In this document: one piece after another, positions 1 to 8,494 of the stretch
How positions within the stretch are numbered: position 1 is the first letter of the stretch
Layout: each line of letters begins with the position of its first letter
NCBI RefSeq assembly: GCF_003362755.1
Contig: NZ_QKRA01000001.1
Location: 1-64,000 of the forward strand
Source of the DNA: Marinomonas piezotolerans
GTDB taxonomy: Bacteria > Pseudomonadota > Gammaproteobacteria > Pseudomonadales > Marinomonadaceae
Length of the DNA stretch: 64,000 nucleotides
Direction: 5' to 3'
Program-made: the position numbers and the translations under genes
Notes under the pieces: model-generated
The model's database searches: none
The model's input: only the letters and a program-made list of their open reading frames with translations
What the model was told of the DNA's origin: nothing

Positions 1-22
1 TAAGCAAAACCATCATTATGAT

Positions 23-98
23 GGGTGTGTAGCTCAGTTGGGAGAGCGTCGCCCTTACAAGGCGAATGTCGGGAGTTCGAACCTCTCCACACCCACCA
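23..98 (+). tRNA. tRNA-Val (UAC)
   Basis: The acceptor arms GGGTGTG (23-29) and CACACCC (88-94) pair perfectly, followed by discriminator A and an encoded CCA at 96-98. The anticodon stem TCGCC/GGCGA encloses the loop CTTACAA, giving anticodon TAC. The T arm contains GTTCGAA. It is the first of three tRNA genes that are probably co-transcribed. Confidence 0.97.
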
Positions 99-131
99 CT
101 TATAGGAAGTGGCTAAAGAACCTATGACAAT

Positions 132-208
132 GGAGCGGTAGTTCAGTTGGTTAGAATACCTGCCTGTCACGCAGGGGGTCGCGGGTTCGAGTCCCGTCCG
201 TTCCGCCA
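132..208 (+). tRNA. tRNA-Asp (GUC)
   Basis: The acceptor arms GGAGCGG (132-138) and CCGTTCC (198-204) pair, with one G-T wobble, then discriminator G and an encoded CCA (206-208). The anticodon loop CTGTCAC gives GTC, and the T loop is GTTCGAG. It lies between the two identical Val genes. Val-Asp clusters are common in gammaproteobacteria. Confidence 0.97.
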
Positions 209-255
209 CTTACTTTTGATGTGAGTAAGTAGGTAAGCAAAACCATCATTATGAT

Positions 256-331
256 GGGTGTGTAGCTCAGTTGGGAGAGCGTCGCCCTTACAAGGCGAAT
301 GTCGGGAGTTCGAACCTCTCCACACCCACCA
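256..331 (+). tRNA. tRNA-Val (UAC), second copy
   Basis: Base-for-base copy of the gene at 23-98: acceptor arms 256-262 and 321-327, anticodon TAC, CCA at 329-331. It lies in the duplicated 100-base block. After its CCA the sequence diverges from that following copy one. Confidence 0.97.
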
Positions 332-333
332 CT

Positions 334-777
334 CATAGCTCTTTCTCAGTTTCCCCTAACTTAATGATTTTAAAGTTTTTTAGTTGAAACTCCATTCTCG
401 TAATTCATAGTCACTCTTCAGCCAAAATTTGTCGCACTTTTCATTGTGACCCAGGTGTGACCAACCTGTGACCAAGTCAGCGATCCGCATTTTTTATGAT
501 TTGAAATATCTGCCATTTTTCTAGCGTTTTTGCATTTCGCTTTAAAGCGCCACATTTCCTCTGATAGCGCTATTTCATGTACCTTGATTTACCTTATTGT
601 GACTCTTCTTTCTCGACTGTTTTCGATATGCGTGCCGTGTTAGTTGTCGTCTGATTTAGTGTAAAAGTTTTTCTATTAAAACTGATGTGTCTTGATAGTG
701 GGTAAATCGGCTTTCATTTGTACTGTGTGTTCTTAGGTTGGGCGAAAAATGACAAGCTATAGGTTAACCGAGACACT
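334..777. other. Intergenic stretch, no gene seen
   Basis: About 440 bases between the last tRNA and the left end of the insertion sequence. I see no credible coding frame and no convincing terminator hairpin behind the tRNAs. It is probably ordinary spacer displaced by the insertion. Confidence 0.5.
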
Positions 778-789
778 TGAATCGACCAG
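778..789 (+). repeat. IS left terminal inverted repeat
   Basis: TGAATCGACCAG is an exact inverted match to 1994-2005. OrfA begins 51 bases inside it. Confidence 0.85.
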
Positions 790-839
790 ACTCTCTAGAC
801 ACTTTAGTGATATACAATTAAGTGTTCTTAGGAGAAGTA

Positions 840-1130
840 ATGAATCAACGATTTACTGAAGAGTTTAAGATCCAAGCTGTTAAGCAAGTGACTGAGAAAG
901 TCTACTCTGTTGCAAGTGTGTCGGATCGTTTAAGGATGCCCACTCATAGTCTATACGCTTGGATTAAGAAATATGGCCCTCAAGCAAGTCACCGCCAAGA
1001 AGTCTCTGGTCAAGAAACTCGTAGCCGTCAGCTTGAGAAAGAGCTAAAGCGGGTTACTCAAGAAAGGGATATCCTAAAGGAAGCCACCGTATTTTTCGCG
1101 GAAGAGTCAAAGAAAAATACGCGTTCATAA
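840..1130 (+). CDS. IS3-family transposase OrfA
   Basis: This 96-residue protein is the DNA-binding OrfA of an IS3-type element. The N-terminal part reads as a helix-turn-helix (about residues 5-45, with FTEEFKIQAVKQV and a later SLYAWIKKYG), followed by a charged coiled-coil segment with a leucine-zipper look (LEKELKRVTQERDILKEA) used for multimerisation. I chose the ATG at 840 because GGAG lies at 831-834; an upstream GTG at 822 has no ribosome site. The frame is intact, and it ends next to an A-rich run (1113-1117) where a -1 frameshift into OrfB would occur. With OrfB broken it cannot give a working transposase, though it could still act as a repressor. Confidence 0.85.
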   Translation: MNQRFTEEFKIQAVKQVTEKVYSVASVSDRLRMPTHSLYAWIKKYGPQASHRQEVSGQETRSRQLEKELKRVTQERDILKEATVFFAEESKKNTRS

Positions 1131-1987
1131 AATCTTGGCTCGATCGTTTTCCTGCCCGACTTATGTGCCAAACGTTAAAGATTCAGCGCAGTGGTTTCTA
1201 TGCGTGGCTCAAGCACCCCAAATCAGCAAGAGCTGTTGAAGATGATAGGCTTACTGGGTTGATTAAGCATTCTTGGCTTGAAAGTGGTTGTGTCTACGGC
1301 TATTGAAAAAATCACAGCGACCTTAAAGATCTGGGTGAGACTTGTAGCAGATATCGCGTAGTAAAATTAATGAAGCGTGAAGGGCTTAGAGCTCAAGTTG
1401 GCTATGGAAGAACCCTTGGAAAGTACGGCGGAAAACCTACACATGATGAGCAGAATATATTAGATCGCTCGTTCTCACCGGAGGCTCCAAATCAATCGTG
1501 GGTCACTGACATTACGTACAATAAGACGGATGAAGGCGGGCTGTATCTCGCTGTTGTTTTGGATCTATACTCACGAGCCGTGGTCGGCTGGTTAATGAGC
1601 TCAAGAATGGAAAGTGAGCTCGTTACTCAAGCGTTGTTATCGGCTGTCTGGCGGCGTAAACCTAAAAGCCTTGTACTGATCCACTCAGATCAGTGGAGTT
1701 AGTTCACATGATACGAGTGGCAAACTTTTCCAGAGAAGTACAACTTGAAGCCTAATATGAGTCCCCGAGGAAATTGCCATGACAATGCCGTTGCCGAAAC
1801 CTTTTTCCAGCTGCTTAAGCGTGAGAGGGTAAAACGAAAAATCTACGTATCACGAGAGGTAGCAAGGACTGACATATTCGATTACATAGGGATGTTTTAT
1901 AACGCTACACGTAAGCATAGCCATGCTGCTAACATGCGATCGTTAGCCTATGAAAAGCTAGGGAATTATGAGCAAAAGGTGGTCTAG
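1091..1987 (+). pseudogene. IS3-family transposase OrfB, broken
   Basis: Read in the -1 frame relative to OrfA, this is a recognisable IS3 OrfB (rve/DDE integrase) with stretches such as KYAFIKSW, WVTDITYN, VVLDLYSRAVVGW, LIHSDQ and NAVAETFF. The catalytic Asp (WVTD), Asp (HSD) and Glu (AETFF) positions are all still visible. Translation is interrupted by in-frame stops: TGA after VYGY near 1303, TAG at about 1700 after HSDQWS, and TGA about 9 bases later. The stop codon at 1985-1987 lies inside the extended right repeat. There is no full deletion, so decay is by point mutation. The exact 5' limit of OrfB is uncertain because it is entered by frameshifting. Confidence 0.85.
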
Positions 1988-1993
1988 TAAAGC

Positions 1994-2005
1994 CTGGTCG
2001 ATTCA
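1994..2005 (-). repeat. IS right terminal inverted repeat
   Basis: CTGGTCGATTCA is an exact inverted match to 778-789. It lies 6 bases past the OrfB stop, as expected for an IS3-type element. Confidence 0.85.
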
Positions 2006-2438
2006 TGATTTGTATTTTGTCATGTCATTAGTAAAGATCGCTGGTGGTTAATGAAGCAACAACCAGGGCAGGAAAACTGAGTGCTGAATAATCCAGCGCC
2101 GTTAGACTGTATGGTACACTTATGGATATGGTAAGCGTTTGCTAATGGAGCCAAAGCGCTGTTGTATTTTCGCTGGCATCAGGCGTCATTTTGATGTACT
2201 AAGGTCTTAAAACGCCAGTAAACAAGGTTATCAAATGCTTGAATGAAGCCTCGAAGGTTACAGCTGAGTTGGCACAAGATATGGATATCTAGAACTGTGC
2301 GATGTAAGTCAGCACTTTGTGCATATAATTACGTTAAGCTTCAACAGCATAGAAAAGGTTGCATCTCAGTGACTTTTTCGTGTTTTCTTCTTAGTCAAAT
2401 TTCAATTACTTGCTTATATGTTATTCTGAATAAGACGT
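2006..2438. other. Gene-free spacer, possible coding relic
   Basis: About 430 bases between the insertion sequence and the LacI-type gene. No intact gene is credible. A short frame around 2200-2290 (GLKTPVNKVIKCLNEASKV) faintly resembles the HAMP-linker part of methyl-accepting chemotaxis proteins, which could be a relic of a gene the insertion helped destroy. This reading is weak. Confidence 0.3.
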
Positions 2439-3467
2439 TTATAAATCTATTTTTAAACGCTGTTCTACAGGCGGAGGACAGGAGCTTTCTCGTACAATTA
2501 GTTGTGTAGGTAGTGTCATTTCTGGGTTGGGTTTCCTTCCCTCTAATATATCTAGCAGCAACTTCATAGAGGTTTCACCAATAAGCCGCCTAGGCTGATG
2601 GATAGTGGTTAGTTCAGGGACACAATATTCACTCAAAGCTAGGTTGTCAAAACCGATAACGGATAACTCGTTTGGTACAGTTATGTTCATTTCTCTGGCT
2701 ATTTTTAATACACCAATAGCTGCTTCATCACTGTGACAAACAATAGCAGACGGTTTGTTCGTTAAAGATAAAAGTTGCTTCCCTAAGTTATACCCGGCGA
2801 TATAAGAAAGGTCGCATTCGAGTATGTAGTCATCAGCTGGTGGGATTTTCCATTTTTTCATTATTTCATTGTGACCATTAACTCTGGCGTTATAAATGGG
2901 GTTGCTTCTCTTGCCTGTAATACAGGCAATTTTGTAATGCCCCATCATAATTAAATATTCAACTCCTTTTCTGGCACTGTAGTGATTGTCGATGTGCACT
3001 GTCGGTACGGGAATATCTGAAAAGTATTCTCCTGCAATAACTATGGGAAGTTTTACTTCACCAGCGCTATTAATGATCATTGAGGCAGGGACATCAGAAG
3101 AAAGGGATAAGATCCCGTCTACTTGTTTGCTTTCGAACAGCTCAAAATAACTGCGAAGTCGAGAGGATTCATTGCCTGCATCACCAATGAGCAGTTTGTA
3201 ACCATACTTATGGGCAAGCGCTTCGATACCATGAACCACGTCGGAGAAGAAGGTGCTATCTATATTAGGCAGTACAACCGCAATGGTTTTTGATTCGCTT
3301 TTTCGTAAGCTTCGGGCAAGTCCATTAGGGGAGTAACCGACTTCGGAGGCGGCTTTTTCAACCTTTTTTCGAGTTGTCGGTGATACCACTTCTGGGTTGG
3401 CTAATGCTCGAGACACGGTTGCAGTGGATACGCCAGCTAACTTTGCTACATCTTTAACAGTGGCCAT
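2439..3467 (-). CDS. LacI-family transcriptional regulator, CytR-like
   Basis: A 342-residue LacI/GalR-type repressor. Residues 1-25 form the DNA-binding helix-turn-helix with the family signature VKDVAKLAGVSTATVSRAL, followed by the hinge helix (SPNGLARSLR) and a periplasmic-binding-protein-like sensor domain to the end. The sequence is close to E. coli CytR in the head, in FFSDVVHGIE, in PTVHIDNHYSA and in VIGFDNLALSEYC. I start at the ATG at 3467 (MATVKDV), the conserved LacI start, rather than five codons upstream. It is the last gene of a minus-strand sugar operon and probably controls it through the palindrome at 9596-9609. The ligand is unknown; a CytR-like sequence does not prove a nucleoside ligand here. 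Confidence 0.9.
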   Translation of the reverse strand: MATVKDVAKLAGVSTATVSRALANPEVVSPTTRKKVEKAASEVGYSPNGLARSLRKSESKTIAVVLPNIDSTFFSDVVHGIEALAHKYGYKLLIGDAGNESSRLRSYFELFESKQVDGILSLSSDVPASMIINSAGEVKLPIVIAGEYFSDIPVPTVHIDNHYSARKGVEYLIMMGHYKIACITGKRSNPIYNARVNGHNEIMKKWKIPPADDYILECDLSYIAGYNLGKQLLSLTNKPSAIVCHSDEAAIGVLKIAREMNITVPNELSVIGFDNLALSEYCVPELTTIHQPRRLIGETSMKLLLDILEGRKPNPEMTLPTQLIVRESSCPPPVEQRLKIDL

Positions 3468-3615
3468 AAGAGTCCAAAACAAAGAAGAAATAAAGAATAG
3501 TAGCGCTCAATTGCATAGCCTTTAAAAGCGAGTTTGAATGATTGCATATCTTAACCAAACTCTCTGTCTATGCACAGCGGCTATTCTTTAGGAAAATTAG
3601 GGTTGTCAAGGAAAC

Positions 3616-3641
3616 GCCATTAGAGCAAACGCTCTAATGGC
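3616..3641 (-). terminator. Strong hairpin behind the binding-protein gene
   Basis: GCCATTAGAGC (3616-3626) and GCTCTAATGGC (3631-3641) form an 11-base perfect stem with a 4-base loop just downstream of the solute-binding-protein gene. There is no real T run after it on the minus strand. It is more likely an mRNA-stabilising or partial terminator element between the highly expressed binding-protein gene and the regulator gene than a full terminator. Confidence 0.6.
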
Positions 3642-3659
3642 TCAGCATCGATATGTTCT

Positions 3660-4628
3660 TTAGTACGCAGCATCTTTAAAGTAATAATCTGCAACGTTTT
3701 CCTTTGTGACCAAATCCGCTCCAAGAATAACGCGGGAAGGCTCGTGATATAGATGACCAATCTTTTCGTTCTTCACGCCGTGTACTGCTAGAGCGACACC
3801 AGATGCAATCATTGATGGGCTATAGGTTACAGTAGCACGTACCATTTTGTTTTCATGTTGAATCATCTCCAAAATATCTTTAGAGCCAGCGCCACCTAAT
3901 ACGGTTTTGATGTCTGTTCGACCTGATTCCTCAATGGCTTTTAAAACACCTTTCAGCATGTCGTCATCTTGGCACCAAACTGCATCAATCTTAGGGTGCT
4001 TTTGTAAGAAGTTTTCCATTACTGAGAGTGCTTTCTGGGTAGACCAATCGCCTGGCTGAGAGTCAAGAATTTTGATGTTTGGGTAATCTGCCATGACTTC
4101 ATTAAATGCGTCGACACGTTGTTTATTGATAGGAATCTGCAAGCCTTCAATCACGACAATGTTGCCTTTACCTGACATTTCGTTGGCTAACCATTGCCCA
4201 CCAACACGGCCGAGACCTGCATTGTCTCCGGCAATGAATACATTTTGGGCTGGGTGAGCTAGTTCGCGGTCAACAACGACCGTATAAATGTCGTCGTTGT
4301 AAGCTTCTTCAATCACTTTCTGTAACGTTGCTGGGTTATGAGGAAGAATGACTAAGGCATCAATCCCTTTGATCATTAAATCTTCTACGTCGCCGACTTG
4401 TTTAGATCCTGAGCTTGAAGCCACAACGAAAAACTCAAGGTCTTTATCTTCTGCTTCAAAGTCGGCTGCGGATTTATTTGCCCACCAAAGGAGACCGGCT
4501 GTCCAGCCATGATCTGCCGCAGGTACACTAACACCAACTTTATACTTTGCAGCATAGCTTGTACCAACAACGGCAAATAGCATAGTAAACATTGCAACTA
4601 GTCTCATGATTTTATTTTTATATTTCAT
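3660..4628 (-). CDS. Sugar ABC transporter periplasmic binding protein
   Basis: A 322-residue periplasmic binding protein of the ribose/galactose type (peripla_BP_4). It has a signal peptide: basic MKYKNKIMR, a hydrophobic core and a cleavage site near SYA-AKY. The mature protein begins KVGVSVPAADHGW, typical of pentose or polyol binders, and has the hinge-region DALVILPHNP and a C-terminal GADLVTKENV. I chose ATG 4628 because GGAG lies upstream and the signal peptide then starts properly; an upstream extension to 4700 lacks both. It is followed upstream by matching permease and ATPase genes, so it supplies substrate specificity to that importer. The substrate cannot be told from sequence. 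Confidence 0.9.
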   Translation of the reverse strand: MKYKNKIMRLVAMFTMLFAVVGTSYAAKYKVGVSVPAADHGWTAGLLWWANKSAADFEAEDKDLEFFVVASSSGSKQVGDVEDLMIKGIDALVILPHNPATLQKVIEEAYNDDIYTVVVDRELAHPAQNVFIAGDNAGLGRVGGQWLANEMSGKGNIVVIEGLQIPINKQRVDAFNEVMADYPNIKILDSQPGDWSTQKALSVMENFLQKHPKIDAVWCQDDDMLKGVLKAIEESGRTDIKTVLGGAGSKDILEMIQHENKMVRATVTYSPSMIASGVALAVHGVKNEKIGHLYHEPSRVILGADLVTKENVADYYFKDAAY

Positions 4629-4730
4629 GGTTTTCTCCGATTTGCATTGATTTAATTGCGAGCAAAATAGGTGATTTGCTCGGATTCTTGTTTTCTTCAT
4701 ATGGCTCGCATAGCAAAGAAAACTAAGCCT

Positions 4731-5705
4731 TTAACGGTCGCCTTTAAACTGCACGAGAACCGCTGTCAGAATAACGAGACCTTTGACCATTCCTTGTAGG
4801 TAAGGTGAGATACCCATTAAATTCAGCATGTTATTGATAATGCCTAAAATGATTGCACCGATGACGGTCCCCCAAATTGTGCCTTTACCGCCGGACAGCG
4901 CGGTACCGCCAATGACGACTGCGGCAATTGCATCCAACTCATAAAAGAGGCCAGCATCGCCTGGACTAACGGAATTTAGGCGTGATGCTAAGAGCACAGC
5001 GGATATTCCAACGGACACACCTGCTATAACAAAGGTCAGGAAATACACCCAACGAACTTTAATCGCAGAGTAAGACGCTACCTTAGCGTTTGAGCCTACT
5101 GCACAGACATGGCGTCCGAACGCGCTGTGCTTTAATAAAATATGGTAAGCAACAGCCAGCAATAGAAAGATCCAAACAGGATAGGGAATAGCCCAAAGGT
5201 AACCTCCACCAATATCCGCGAAGTGTTGGTTTTGAGATACCACTTCTCCTGCATCACTGATGTACAGCGTCATAGATCGAAAGATAGACATGGTGGCTAG
5301 GGTTGCGATGAATGATGCGACTTTGCCGCGGGTGATGACCAACCCATTGATTGCGCCAAATACACCACCGAGAGCAATAGCGGAAGAAACAGCCATGGCA
5401 ACTGCCCACCAGCCGTCCCCAACACCGTTAATGATCATGATAGAAAGTACACCAACTAGAGCGACCATGGAGCCAACTGATAAGTCAATACCGCCAGCAA
5501 TGATGACGAACGTCATCCCAAGGGCAATAATTCCGGTATAAGAAACTTGTCTTAAAACATTGGTGATATTGCGCGGCATTAAGAAATGTTCGCTGGCAAT
5601 AGAAGAGAACAGAATCAACAAAAGTAGAGCTATGAAAGGCGCGTAAGTCGCTATATCAAGCCGTTTTAGGCGTGTGATCATAGGCGATAATTCGAACATG
5701 GCCAT
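4731..5705 (-). CDS. Sugar ABC transporter permease, RbsC-type
   Basis: A 324-residue inner-membrane permease (BPD_transp_2 family) with about eight to ten hydrophobic segments. Family hallmarks include [23 protein letters not shown] near residue 60 and AIAAVVIGGTALSGGKG near residue 265, the EAA-like coupling region. GAGG lies before the ATG at 5705. It forms the translocation channel with the ATPase encoded immediately upstream and the binding protein encoded downstream on the same strand. Confidence 0.92.
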   Translation of the reverse strand: MAMFELSPMITRLKRLDIATYAPFIALLLLILFSSIASEHFLMPRNITNVLRQVSYTGIIALGMTFVIIAGGIDLSVGSMVALVGVLSIMIINGVGDGWWAVAMAVSSAIALGGVFGAINGLVITRGKVASFIATLATMSIFRSMTLYISDAGEVVSQNQHFADIGGGYLWAIPYPVWIFLLLAVAYHILLKHSAFGRHVCAVGSNAKVASYSAIKVRWVYFLTFVIAGVSVGISAVLLASRLNSVSPGDAGLFYELDAIAAVVIGGTALSGGKGTIWGTVIGAIILGIINNMLNLMGISPYLQGMVKGLVILTAVLVQFKGDR

Positions 5706-5804
5706 AGTGGATCCTCATGTATTTTTATTGTTTTTGTTCCTGAACTGAAAGCAAGTGCAGGAAAGACTTGTAAGTCGTGTGTGGTGGCGAAAAAATGGCT
5801 GAAA

Positions 5805-7304
5805 CTATGCTTGAGACATGGTTTTTAATCCCGCTGCGTAGTACATAATTTCTTTTTCGTTTATGGCGTCTCCAGTGAGCTCCCCCATTATTTGGCCGGA
5901 TCTCATTACCATAATGCGATGTGATAACCCCATGACTTCCTCTAGCTCAGATGAAATTACGATGATTGATACGCCTTGCTCGGTCAGCGAACGGATGAAG
6001 TGATAGATCTCTTTTTTGGTATTCACATCGATTCCGCGCGTAGGCTCATCTAGGATGAGAATGTTGGGCTGAGTGTCCATCCATTTGGACAGATACACTT
6101 TTTGTTGATTACCGCCGCTTAGGTTTGCCAAATTTGAATGTAAGGAAGCGGCTTTAATGTCAAATCGTTTCACATATTCACGAGCCACTTGCTGTTCTTT
6201 TTTGTGCTGAATCAGGCCTTTTACATAGGCTGATAGTGAGATAAGCGTAATATTTTTAGGGATGTCAAAATTCATGACGAGCCCTTTGCCTTGGCGGTCT
6301 TCAGACAAATAGGCTAAGTTATGGGACACTGCGTCAGCGATTGAATTAATGTGTACTTTTTGGCTATTTATTTCGATCTCGCCAGAGTCTTTCTTACGTA
6401 ACCCCATGACAGCTTCGGCTGTCTCCGTCCGACCAGCACCAATTAATCCTGCAAAGCCCAGAACTTCGCCCTTCTTTAGGTCGAAATTAATGTTATTTAA
6501 AACCCCTTTGATCGATAGGTTTGTAACCTTTAATACGACCTCATCGGTATGTTCTGTGCGCTGGGGATAAATTTGGTTTAGCTCACGTCCCACCATTTTA
6601 CGTGCCATGTCTTCTTCATCTATTTCCGATACTTCGTCCACACTCACAAGGTGTCCGTCTCGTAAGATGGCCAAGCGGTCACAGAGTAGCTTTACTTCTT
6701 TCAGTTTGTGAGAGATGAAAATTATGGTGACGCCACGTTGTTTAAGTTTTTCTACTAAATTGAAAAAGATCTCGACTTCGTGATCCGTAAGGACTGTCGT
6801 GGGTTCATCCATAATGAGTATGCGCGAATCGTTCACCAGAGCCTTAGCAATCTCCACCATTTGCTTTTGAGCCACACTGAGGTTCTCGATTAGGGCATCA
6901 GGATTCAGGTCGGTTTCTAGCTCTTTCAGTAGCGTGCTCGCTTTGTTACGCATCTCGGATTTGTTAAGGAAAAAGCTCTTTTTAATTTCGTTGCCAAGGA
7001 AAATGTTCTCAAACACATTTAGGCTACTAATTAGGTTGAACTCTTGCGGTATCATGGCGATGCCCAAGCGTTTTGCGTCAGCGGTAGATTGAACGGATAC
7101 CTCGTTACCATCAATCTTAATGCTGCCCGATGTTTTGGTATAAATTCCGCTGATAATCTTAAGTAGTGTTGATTTGCCGGCGCCGTTTTCTCCCAGCACC
7201 CCAAGCACTTCGCCCGTATAAATGTCTAAGGTGATTTTGTGTAACACACGTACGCCAGAGAACTCTTTAACGATACCGCGTATTTGCATAATAGGATCGT
7301 TCAT
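5805..7304 (-). CDS. Sugar ABC transporter ATP-binding protein, two NBDs
   Basis: A 499-residue RbsA/XylG-type ATPase with two nucleotide-binding domains. The first has Walker A GENGAGKST, the degenerate signature LSVAQKQMVEIAKAL and Walker B ILIMDEP. The second has a degenerate Walker A (GLIGAGRTE), signature [15 protein letters not shown] and Walker B ILILDEP. This asymmetry is normal for the family. Two in-frame ATGs occur; 7304 is preferred because AGGAG is then 8 bases upstream, whereas it is only 2 bases from the ATG at 7310. It energises the importer with the permease at 4731-5705. Confidence 0.92.
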   Translation of the reverse strand: MNDPIMQIRGIVKEFSGVRVLHKITLDIYTGEVLGVLGENGAGKSTLLKIISGIYTKTSGSIKIDGNEVSVQSTADAKRLGIAMIPQEFNLISSLNVFENIFLGNEIKKSFFLNKSEMRNKASTLLKELETDLNPDALIENLSVAQKQMVEIAKALVNDSRILIMDEPTTVLTDHEVEIFFNLVEKLKQRGVTIIFISHKLKEVKLLCDRLAILRDGHLVSVDEVSEIDEEDMARKMVGRELNQIYPQRTEHTDEVVLKVTNLSIKGVLNNINFDLKKGEVLGFAGLIGAGRTETAEAVMGLRKKDSGEIEINSQKVHINSIADAVSHNLAYLSEDRQGKGLVMNFDIPKNITLISLSAYVKGLIQHKKEQQVAREYVKRFDIKAASLHSNLANLSGGNQQKVYLSKWMDTQPNILILDEPTRGIDVNTKKEIYHFIRSLTEQGVSIIVISSELEEVMGLSHRIMVMRSGQIMGELTGDAINEKEIMYYAAGLKTMSQA

Positions 7305-7319
7305 CCGCATTGCTCCTAA

Positions 7320-8483
7320 TTATCGGTCGTTGACTTCAAGAGGCTGCCATGCGCTATTACTAGCGGACGATGCCAATACCGCAGTGATAAATCTCATTCC
7401 GTCAACTCCATCGTCAATGCTAGGAATAAGGCCTTGTACAGTATCCGCACTTGCACCCGATTCGATGGCGTGAATGGCGGATGCGATATCGAGGTACAGA
7501 TTAGCAAAGCCTTCTAGGTAGCCTTCGGGATGTCCTGCGGGAACTCTTGAAAGTCGGTTAGCTTCGTCGCCAGCACCGTGACCTGCTCGGGTGATTTTCT
7601 GGGTTGGTTCGTTGAGTACCGATAGCCATAATTCGTTGGGGGATTCCTGCGACCATTCGATGCCAGCTTTTTCACCGTACAGGCGGATTTTCAAACCGTT
7701 TTCATTGCCAGGCGCTACTTGGCTGGACCATAGCATTCCCTTCACTCCACCATCGAAACGCAGCATAGTGTGAACATTGTCGTCCAAACGTCGCCCATTA
7801 ACAAAAGCGGTCAAATCAGCAGATACTTGCTTAACTTTTTGTCCTGAAATGAAACAAGCGAGATTAAAGGCATGGGTGCCTATGTCCCCTAGACAGCCTG
7901 CCATACCTGACTTTTCTGGATCTGTGCGCCATTTAGCTTGTTTGTTATCCGTGTTCTCAGCGGGATTAGATAGCCAATCTTGTGCATACTCCACTTGAAT
8001 AACACGAAGTGCACCAAGCACGTTTGTATCAACTAGATGTTTAGCGTGTCGTACCAGAGGATAACCTGTGTAGTTATGAGTTAAGGCAAAAAACGCTCCA
8101 GACTTTTCAACCAGTGTTTTTAGCGCAAGAGCCTCATTTAGGTCTTTTGTGACTGGCTTATCGCAAATTACGTGGATGCCTTGCTCTAAGAAAGCTTTTG
8201 CCACTGGGTAATGCATATGATTTGGCGTTACAATCACCACAGCCTGAATGCCATCTTCACGCTGTTTTTCTTGTTCGGCCATTGTGGCGAATGATGTGTA
8301 GGCGCGTTCTGGGTCAATACCAAGACGGAGAGCTGAAGCTAAAGCTCGCTCAGGGGCAGAAGATAAAGCACCAGCAACTAATTCAAAGCCATCATCTATA
8401 CGAGCTGCAATACGATGTACCGCGCCGATGAAAGCACCATCGCCGCCTCCGACCATACCAATACGAATACGTTTATGAGTCAT
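7320..8483 (-). CDS. Gfo/Idh/MocA-family oxidoreductase
   Basis: A 387-residue NAD(P)-dependent dehydrogenase. Residues 1-125 form a Rossmann fold with the variant nucleotide loop IGMVGGGDGAF and the conserved CDKPVTKDL (the lysine of the EKP-like motif). The rest is the alpha/beta substrate domain with GCLGDIGTHAFNLACF, where Asp and His are the usual catalytic pair. Family members oxidise or isomerise sugars, inositols and related polyols. It starts at ATG 8483 with GAGG upstream and lies 11 bases after the TIM-barrel gene and 15 bases before the ATPase gene, so it is in the same operon. Together these two enzymes probably carry out the first oxidation and epimerisation steps on the imported sugar or polyol. 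Confidence 0.88.
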   Translation of the reverse strand: MTHKRIRIGMVGGGDGAFIGAVHRIAARIDDGFELVAGALSSAPERALASALRLGIDPERAYTSFATMAEQEKQREDGIQAVVIVTPNHMHYPVAKAFLEQGIHVICDKPVTKDLNEALALKTLVEKSGAFFALTHNYTGYPLVRHAKHLVDTNVLGALRVIQVEYAQDWLSNPAENTDNKQAKWRTDPEKSGMAGCLGDIGTHAFNLACFISGQKVKQVSADLTAFVNGRRLDDNVHTMLRFDGGVKGMLWSSQVAPGNENGLKIRLYGEKAGIEWSQESPNELWLSVLNEPTQKITRAGHGAGDEANRLSRVPAGHPEGYLEGFANLYLDIASAIHAIESGASADTVQGLIPSIDDGVDGMRFITAVLASSASNSAWQPLEVNDR

Positions 8484-8494
8484 GTTGCTTTCCT

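Larger units (their letters stand above)
1..333 (+). repeat. Duplicated tRNA-Val block
   Basis: Bases 1-100 recur as 234-333 with no difference seen by eye. The unit holds the whole tRNA-Val gene plus 22 bases of 5' flank. The two copies bracket the tRNA-Asp gene, so this is a recent segmental duplication or gene conversion rather than two old paralogues, since the non-genic flank is also identical. Confidence 0.9.
778..2005 (+). mobile_element. IS3-family insertion sequence, inactivated
   Basis: The element is bounded by perfect 12-base inverted repeats: TGAATCGACCAG at 778-789 and its complement at 1994-2005. The match continues imperfectly inward for roughly 15 more bases, including CTAGAC on both sides. 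It encodes an intact OrfA and an OrfB in the -1 frame, the usual IS3 arrangement, but OrfB has at least three in-frame stops. No obvious target-site duplication flanks the ends, consistent with age or later rearrangement. It resembles the IS51 group in OrfB sequence; the group is a recollection, not a search result. Confidence 0.85.

Noticed and set aside
151..336. A minus-strand protein frame across the tRNA genes
   Set aside because: It is the antisense of tRNA genes and is not coding.
2243..2509. An 88-codon plus-strand frame overlapping the end of the LacI-type gene
   Set aside because: It overlaps a clear gene on the other strand, has no ribosome site and shows no domain.
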